Below, one piece after another: positions 6,298 to 9,705 of a stretch of 9,705 bases of DNA (position 1 is its first letter; the number at the start of each line of letters is the position of its first letter). The DNA is from Oscillospiraceae bacterium. Lineage in GTDB: Bacteria > Bacillota > Clostridia > Christensenellales > Aristaeellaceae. Location: positions 1 to 9,705 of the forward strand of contig JAITDK010000277.1 in NCBI GenBank assembly GCA_031282605.1, in the 5' to 3' direction. The translations under genes were made by a program, and so were the position numbers. A model generated the notes under the pieces. It did no database searches, had not been told where the DNA came from, and saw nothing but the letters and a program-made list of their open reading frames with translations.

Positions 6298-7326
6298 ATG
6301 GAGGGCGGCGGTTCGCCGCCCTTTAGCAAGGAAGTTGAGGTCGGTAGAATTCGCATGGGATCGGATTCAGGCAGAACGGTATGCGTTCCTGTAATCACTC
6401 CCCCTTTCCCCGTCGCCATGTTCACGCCCGTAACTATCGCGGATAGGCCGCTGATTACGCGGTACCTTCGCTACTTCCCGGAGAATGAGGGTAGCGAGTG
6501 TCAATTCTCCAATATGTTGCTGTGGAGTCTCTCCGACCATATAGAGTGGTCAGTGGTTAACGACGCGTTGCTGCTACGCACGCGGACGCGCGACGATACC
6601 GCGTGCATGATGATGGTGTTCACCCAGCCCGAGCGCCTGTGCGAGGGGTTGGAACTGGCAGTCGAATCCATGCAAGAGCGTGGCGAGGAGTTCCGGATGT
6701 GCTCGCTGCCCGAATGGTATGTGCGGCGTATGGACGCGTGCAGTCCAGGCAGGTTTGCGTATACGCGCGAACCCCATCACGACGATTATGTGTATGAGGC
6801 GTCCGCGCTGATAAGCCTGTCGGGCAAGGCTTTGCACGCCAAGCGCAACCACGTCAACAAGTTCCGCTCGACATACGCCGGACGCTATCAGTACGAGGCG
6901 TATCATCCGTCATTCTTCGCCGAGTGTATGGATGCGTACAATCGTTGGTTGGATGAACGCGGCGAGTCGCCTGAACTGTGCGCCGAGCGCGATTCCGTGG
7001 AACGCGCGCTGCGTTACGCCGATCAGCTGTCCCTCAAGGGCGGTATGATACGCGTCGACGGCGTCGTCGAGGCGTTTACGCTGGGCGAGCGGATCACCGC
7101 CGACATGGCGCTGATCCACGTAGAGAAGGCCAACCTGGATATGCCAGGCCTGTTCGCGGCGATAAACCAGATGTTTCTGGAGAACGCGTTCCCGGACGCG
7201 ATCTGGGTCAACCGCGAGGAGGATATGGGCTTGGAGGGCTTGCGCAAGGCCAAACGTTCATATCACCCGGCGCGGATGATCGATAAATACGGCGCGACGC
7301 TGGCGCGGCGCGATTCGCGCCATTAA
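6298..7326 (+). CDS. DUF2156 (LPG_synthase_C-like) acyltransferase-fold protein
   Basis: This belongs to the DUF2156 group, whose fold is related to the C-terminal catalytic domain of phosphatidylglycerol lysyltransferase (a doubled GNAT-like fold). It lacks the membrane helices of MprF, so it is a soluble member whose substrate is unknown. The signatures are SGKALHAKRNHVNKF at 175-189 and NREEDMGLEGLRKAKRSYHP near 305-324, both typical of this family, and an N-terminal IADRPLITRYLRYFP region. The start is uncertain. ATG 6298 has AAAGGA (6288-6293) 4 nt upstream but adds 40 residues without family resemblance and overlaps a hairpin. ATG 6418 (MFTPVTIADRP) is where homology starts but follows a pyrimidine-rich stretch with no Shine-Dalgarno. 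ATG 6355 is intermediate. I list 6298 on ribosome-site grounds. It is the first gene of a three-gene run, 8 bp before the Eis-like gene. Aminoacyl- or acyl-transfer is inferred from the fold. Confidence 0.82.
   Translation: MEGGGSPPFSKEVEVGRIRMGSDSGRTVCVPVITPPFPVAMFTPVTIADRPLITRYLRYFPENEGSECQFSNMLLWSLSDHIEWSVVNDALLLRTRTRDDTACMMMVFTQPERLCEGLELAVESMQERGEEFRMCSLPEWYVRRMDACSPGRFAYTREPHHDDYVYEASALISLSGKALHAKRNHVNKFRSTYAGRYQYEAYHPSFFAECMDAYNRWLDERGESPELCAERDSVERALRYADQLSLKGGMIRVDGVVEAFTLGERITADMALIHVEKANLDMPGLFAAINQMFLENAFPDAIWVNREEDMGLEGLRKAKRSYHPARMIDKYGATLARRDSRH
6302..6324 (+). terminator. Terminator-like hairpin at the DUF2156 gene start
   Basis: GGGCGGCG (6303-6310), a GTT loop and CGCCGCCC (6314-6321) form an 8-bp GC stem, extended by an A-T pair and followed by TTTAG. 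It lies 45 bp after the stop of the exported-protein gene, where a terminator would be expected. The T run is only three bases long, so termination may be partial. It begins 4 bases after the putative ATG at 6298, which suggests either that this start is not used or that the hairpin controls entry into the operon. Confidence 0.5.
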
Positions 7327-7334
7327 GTGTAACG

Positions 7335-8483
7335 ATGATAATACTAGATAAGTCCGCTTGGGATCAATCACGTCGGTTAACGCAGTATTGCTTCCGCGAT
7401 AACAGCGATGATTTCACGCATTGGTATTATGAGCGGCGAACCGAGCGCGTGTTCGCTTTAATGGATGATCAAGGCAGCGTAACCGCGCAGGTTCTCGACT
7501 CGCGCGTCAGGATCAACGTGCGCGGCTGTGATGTTGCGTCCAGCCTGATATCGCATGTGGCGACGGATCCCGCGCATCGCTCGAGGGGTATGATGCGGGG
7601 TCTGTTGTCTGACGCTCTGCGTAAGATGCGCATCGACGGCGTCGCGCTGGCCGCGCTATATCCGTCTGCATACTCGTTCTACGAGAGGTACGGTTTTGCG
7701 GGGTGTGGCAGTGCGGCACGCGTCGTTATTCATCCGGACAGATTACGCGCGGAGCCGCTGGTTAACCGACTGTGCTGGGATACCGTACACGATGTCGGCG
7801 CGCTGACGGAATGCTATGCCGCCGCGCATTCAAAGGTATCGGGCGCGCTGACGCGCGGCACGGTCGACATGCGCGACCGTATCGACGATCTAGCGGGTGA
7901 CGGCGCGAGCGTCGTCACCCTGTGCCGTGATAATACGATAATGGGTTACTGGTTCCGGCGTGACGAGGAGGGCGCGATGATAATCGACGAGTGCGCGTTC
8001 CGAGACGCGTCGGCGCGAGCGGACTTCCTGTCATACATAGCGTCGCACGCGTCGACGGTGGATGAGGCGCGGATTAGAATACCATCGTTCGATCCGCTGC
8101 TGAGGATGCTCCCCGACCGATACGCGTCCGTGACGGTCGAACCGTGGGCCATGTTCCGCGTTGTGGACTTGCCTGGACTATCGCGTGGATTGACCGCCGG
8201 CACGGGTTGTGTTACGCTGCGTGTCGTTGACGATCAGATACCCGACAATACTGGCTTATGGCGGTTCGAGGCGCAGGATGGCTTGATAAGCGTATCCCGC
8301 GCTCGAATTGAGTCCGGTATCGGCGCGTGCACGCTGGGCATAGGCGCGGTAACGCAATGGCTGATAGGCTCGGCTGACGGTTCCGCGCTGATGGAAATCG
8401 GACAGCCGCTTACGTCGGATACAGCGTGTGCGATGGACGCGCTGCTGCCCGCCCGGTATGTATTTTTATGGGAGCAATGTTAA
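7335..8483 (+). CDS. Eis-like GNAT family N-acetyltransferase
   Basis: GNAT acetyltransferase with Eis-type architecture: an N-terminal GNAT domain (about 1-125), a second GNAT-like region (about 130-280) and an SCP2-like C-terminal domain (about 290-382). The acetyl-CoA pyrophosphate-binding motif is VATDPAHRSRGMMRGLL at 75-91, with the Q/RxxGxG/A core as R82-S-R-G-M-M. ALYPSAYSFYERYGFAGCG at 107-125 matches the conserved ALYPS...FYxxxGF motif; Y116 corresponds to the general-acid tyrosine (Tyr126 in mycobacterial Eis). The C-terminal carboxylate, which takes part in catalysis in Eis, follows FLWEQC. The 382-residue length is normal. Mycobacterial Eis multi-acetylates aminoglycosides and lysines; the natural substrate of clostridial members is unknown and resistance should not be assumed. 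The ATG at 7335 lacks a clear Shine-Dalgarno and lies 8 bp after the previous stop, so translation is probably coupled. One base separates its stop from the next start. Confidence 0.87.
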   Translation: MIILDKSAWDQSRRLTQYCFRDNSDDFTHWYYERRTERVFALMDDQGSVTAQVLDSRVRINVRGCDVASSLISHVATDPAHRSRGMMRGLLSDALRKMRIDGVALAALYPSAYSFYERYGFAGCGSAARVVIHPDRLRAEPLVNRLCWDTVHDVGALTECYAAAHSKVSGALTRGTVDMRDRIDDLAGDGASVVTLCRDNTIMGYWFRRDEEGAMIIDECAFRDASARADFLSYIASHASTVDEARIRIPSFDPLLRMLPDRYASVTVEPWAMFRVVDLPGLSRGLTAGTGCVTLRVVDDQIPDNTGLWRFEAQDGLISVSRARIESGIGACTLGIGAVTQWLIGSADGSALMEIGQPLTSDTACAMDALLPARYVFLWEQC

Positions 8484-8484
8484 T

Positions 8485-9333
8485 ATGTCTTATAATCAAA
8501 CCGAACGACCGGCGCGAATCATCGACGCCCACCTGCATTTCCAACCGAAGAATCCGCACTTCGACGCAATCGCTCACACTGCCGGACATGAAAACACCGT
8601 GCGGCATGTCGAGCAGACCTATCGTGATCTGTCGATAGCGCACGGCGTCGTTATGGGCAACCGTGAGCTGACAGCCGAATGGCACACGTATCCGCCGACG
8701 CTGAGCTTCTGCGCGGGCATTCACCAACACGCACTGAACCCGGGCAACGCCGCCGCCGCGCTTGAGGCCTGCGAGGCTCAGCTTACCAATCCGCAGTGCG
8801 TAGGGATCAAGTTATACGCGGGATACTGCGCGTTGCCGCTGATGGATAATGCGTATATGCCATATTACGAATTGGCTGAGCGTTACTCAAAGCCCGTCGC
8901 GATCCATATGGGCGTGACGGCGTCGCCGTACGCGCTGCTGAAATTCTGCCATCCGCTGTTGATCGACGAGGCTGCGGTTCGATTCCCGAAAGTGCAGTTC
9001 GTGATGTGCCACTTCGGGAACCCTTGGCTGATGGACGCCGCCGCCGTGCTGGAAAAGAATGACAACGTTGCCGCCGACCTATCAGGCTTGCTGGCCGGAC
9101 GGGTAGATCTGGACGAGTACCGTGTGCGACTGCACGGTTACATGGATCAGCTGCGTACGTGGATCGCGTACGTCGAGCGGTACGACGCGTTCATGTTCGG
9201 CACAGACTGGCCGCTGGTCAACCTTAGTGAATACATACAGTTCATCGGCGAGCTGATCCCGCAGGAACACTGGGACGCCGTGTTTTACGGCAACGCGCGG
9301 CGCGTCTATCGGCTGAGCGATCTGCCCGGCTGA
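8485..9333 (+). CDS. Amidohydrolase family protein (Amidohydro_2, TIM barrel)
   Basis: Metal-dependent hydrolase of the amidohydrolase superfamily, 282 residues. The metal and catalytic residues can be read in order: DAHLHF with H16 and H18, K109 in GIKLYAGY (position of the bridging or conserved lysine), H141 in AIHMGV, H176 in MCHFGNPW and D241 in GTDWP. This order and the GTDWP motif fit the Amidohydro_2 group, which includes decarboxylases (ACMSD-like), lactonases and hydratases, so the reaction is open. No signal peptide is seen, so it should be cytosolic. ATG 8485 is chosen because GGGAG (8470-8474) lies 10 nt upstream, the first beta strand and HxH motif follow immediately, and the start lies 1 nt after the upstream TAA. 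Starting further upstream would add an unrelated extension overlapping the Eis-like gene. It is the last gene of the three-gene run; no clear terminator follows. Confidence 0.88.
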   Translation: MSYNQTERPARIIDAHLHFQPKNPHFDAIAHTAGHENTVRHVEQTYRDLSIAHGVVMGNRELTAEWHTYPPTLSFCAGIHQHALNPGNAAAALEACEAQLTNPQCVGIKLYAGYCALPLMDNAYMPYYELAERYSKPVAIHMGVTASPYALLKFCHPLLIDEAAVRFPKVQFVMCHFGNPWLMDAAAVLEKNDNVAADLSGLLAGRVDLDEYRVRLHGYMDQLRTWIAYVERYDAFMFGTDWPLVNLSEYIQFIGELIPQEHWDAVFYGNARRVYRLSDLPG

Positions 9334-9528
9334 AACCATGTGAAACAAACGACATTGCTTGCCTTCTTACGATTCAGATTTGAGGGTTGTTTCTCAATGC
9401 AGCATTCTTGATAAGCGGTACGATCTGTCTTTGAACTCAATGCTGTATATCCTGCATGAGATAGGCTGTCCTAGTCAAGACCCTAACTTTTACTATATCA
9501 CTCGCTTTTAAATGATTTCGCCATGGAG
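9334..9528. other. Spacer without a recognisable gene
   Basis: This stretch is clearly richer in A/T than the flanking genes. No start codon with a ribosome-binding site, no tRNA and no clear terminator is visible. A stop-free plus-strand reading ends at the TAA at 9509-9511 and contains ILDKRYDLSLNSMLYILHE and PSQDPNFYYITRF, but it has no start signal and matches nothing I know. It may be a decayed gene end or chance. CTCAATGC occurs twice (about 9393 and 9437). Confidence 0.3.
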
Positions 9529-9563
9529 TTGCGTCAGCATCACGCCGCGTGTTATACTAACAC
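9529..9563 (+). promoter_or_regulatory. Promoter with palindromic operator before the GH105-like gene
   Basis: TTGCGT (9529-9534), an 18-nt spacer and TATACT (9553-9558) form a good sigma-A-type promoter about 45 bp upstream of the ATG at 9605. A perfect palindrome, GTGTTA-tac-TAACAC (9549-9563), covers the -10 box. A repressor bound there would block RNA polymerase, which would suit substrate-induced control of a sugar-degrading gene. The operator function is inferred. Confidence 0.55.
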
Positions 9564-9604
9564 ACGTAGGCCTAAACAATACCGACAATACTGCGGGTGA
9601 AATT

Positions 9605-9705
9605 ATGTACGCTATCGACTATGCCAAAGCCGCTTGTGACACTATGATGCGCAAGTTCGCCGCGCCTGATCTGCCGCCGAAAGGCCGATTCCATTATCAT
9701 CAAGG
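9605..9705 (+). CDS. GH105-like unsaturated glycuronyl hydrolase, 5' part only
   Basis: The first 33 codons of a gene cut by the window end. The peptide begins MYAIDYAKAACDTMMRKF and continues through DLPPKGRFHYHQG. This closely resembles the N-terminus of glycoside hydrolase family 105 (YteR/YesR-like) proteins, where a helix with ACDTLM is followed by LPPxGRFHYHQGVF. Such enzymes remove the unsaturated uronic acid from the ends of oligosaccharides left by pectate or rhamnogalacturonan lyases, in the cytosol. GGGTGA (9595-9600) lies 4 nt before the ATG, and a promoter with a palindrome lies upstream. The substrate cannot be told from this fragment, and the family call rests on a short N-terminal match. 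Confidence 0.7.
   Translation, partial: MYAIDYAKAACDTMMRKFAAPDLPPKGRFHYHQ

Noticed and set aside
6018..6425. 135-codon minus-strand open frame across the end of the exported-protein gene
   Set aside because: It crosses the hairpin at 6302-6324 and a gene boundary, and looks like a shadow of the plus-strand genes.
7335..8483. Calling the Eis-like gene an aminoglycoside-resistance gene
   Set aside because: Only the family architecture is visible; most Eis-like proteins in Bacillota have no shown resistance role and there is no resistance-gene context.
9478..9490. 13-base match AGACCCTAACTTT to 1766-1778 at the border of the inverted-repeat element
   Set aside because: A match of this length is expected about once by chance in a window of this size, and no second terminal repeat or TA-flanked end is found near 9478.

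Overview
The window looks like chromosomal DNA from a spore-forming-lineage Bacillota, most likely a GC-rich member of class Clostridia. The grounds are a gerM-type sporulation gene with two GerMN domains, AGGGAGG-type Shine-Dalgarno sequences, the Clostridia-style DUF2156 and Eis-like genes, and a PutP of the Bacillota/enterobacterial type. Codons are rich in G/C at third positions, while promoters and spacers are visibly richer in A/T. No species can be named from the sequence alone. No CRISPR array, rRNA, tRNA, prophage or defence system is visible.

Layout. (1) 13-1587: a sodium/proline symporter (putP). (2) 1588-2078: a decayed mobile-DNA spot. It holds a 75-bp element with 13-bp terminal inverted repeats flanked by TA, abutting a minus-strand fragment of an ISAs1-family transposase. 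The fragment keeps a promoter and Shine-Dalgarno sequence but has lost its start codon and most of its length. (3) 2079-3122: gerM, preceded by a plausible sporulation sigma-E promoter and followed by a GC hairpin. (4) 3252-3836: the XTP/dITP pyrophosphatase gene rdgB. (5) 3956-4705: yebC, with its own extended -10 promoter and a leader hairpin. (6) 4706-4967: a structured spacer with overlapping hairpins and a near-consensus promoter. (7) 4968-6257: an exported beta-propeller-like protein of unknown role. (8) 6298-9333: three tightly packed co-directional genes, a DUF2156 protein, an Eis-like GNAT acetyltransferase and an Amidohydro_2 metal-dependent hydrolase. (9) 9334-9604: a less GC-rich spacer ending in a promoter with a 15-bp palindrome over its -10 box. 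(10) 9605 to the window end: the start of a GH105-like unsaturated glycuronyl hydrolase gene.

All intact genes lie on the + strand. gerM and rdgB neighbour each other as in the Bacillus gerM-rph-rdgB cluster, but rph is absent and a hairpin separates them. The DUF2156/Eis/amidohydrolase genes are spaced 8 bp and 1 bp apart and are almost certainly one transcript; their common substrate is unknown. I see no strong case for a wholly new system. The items most worth checking are the DUF2156/Eis/amidohydrolase operon with a hairpin at its first start codon, the mobile-element remnant, the sigma-E-like promoter of gerM, and the palindromic operator before the GH105 gene.
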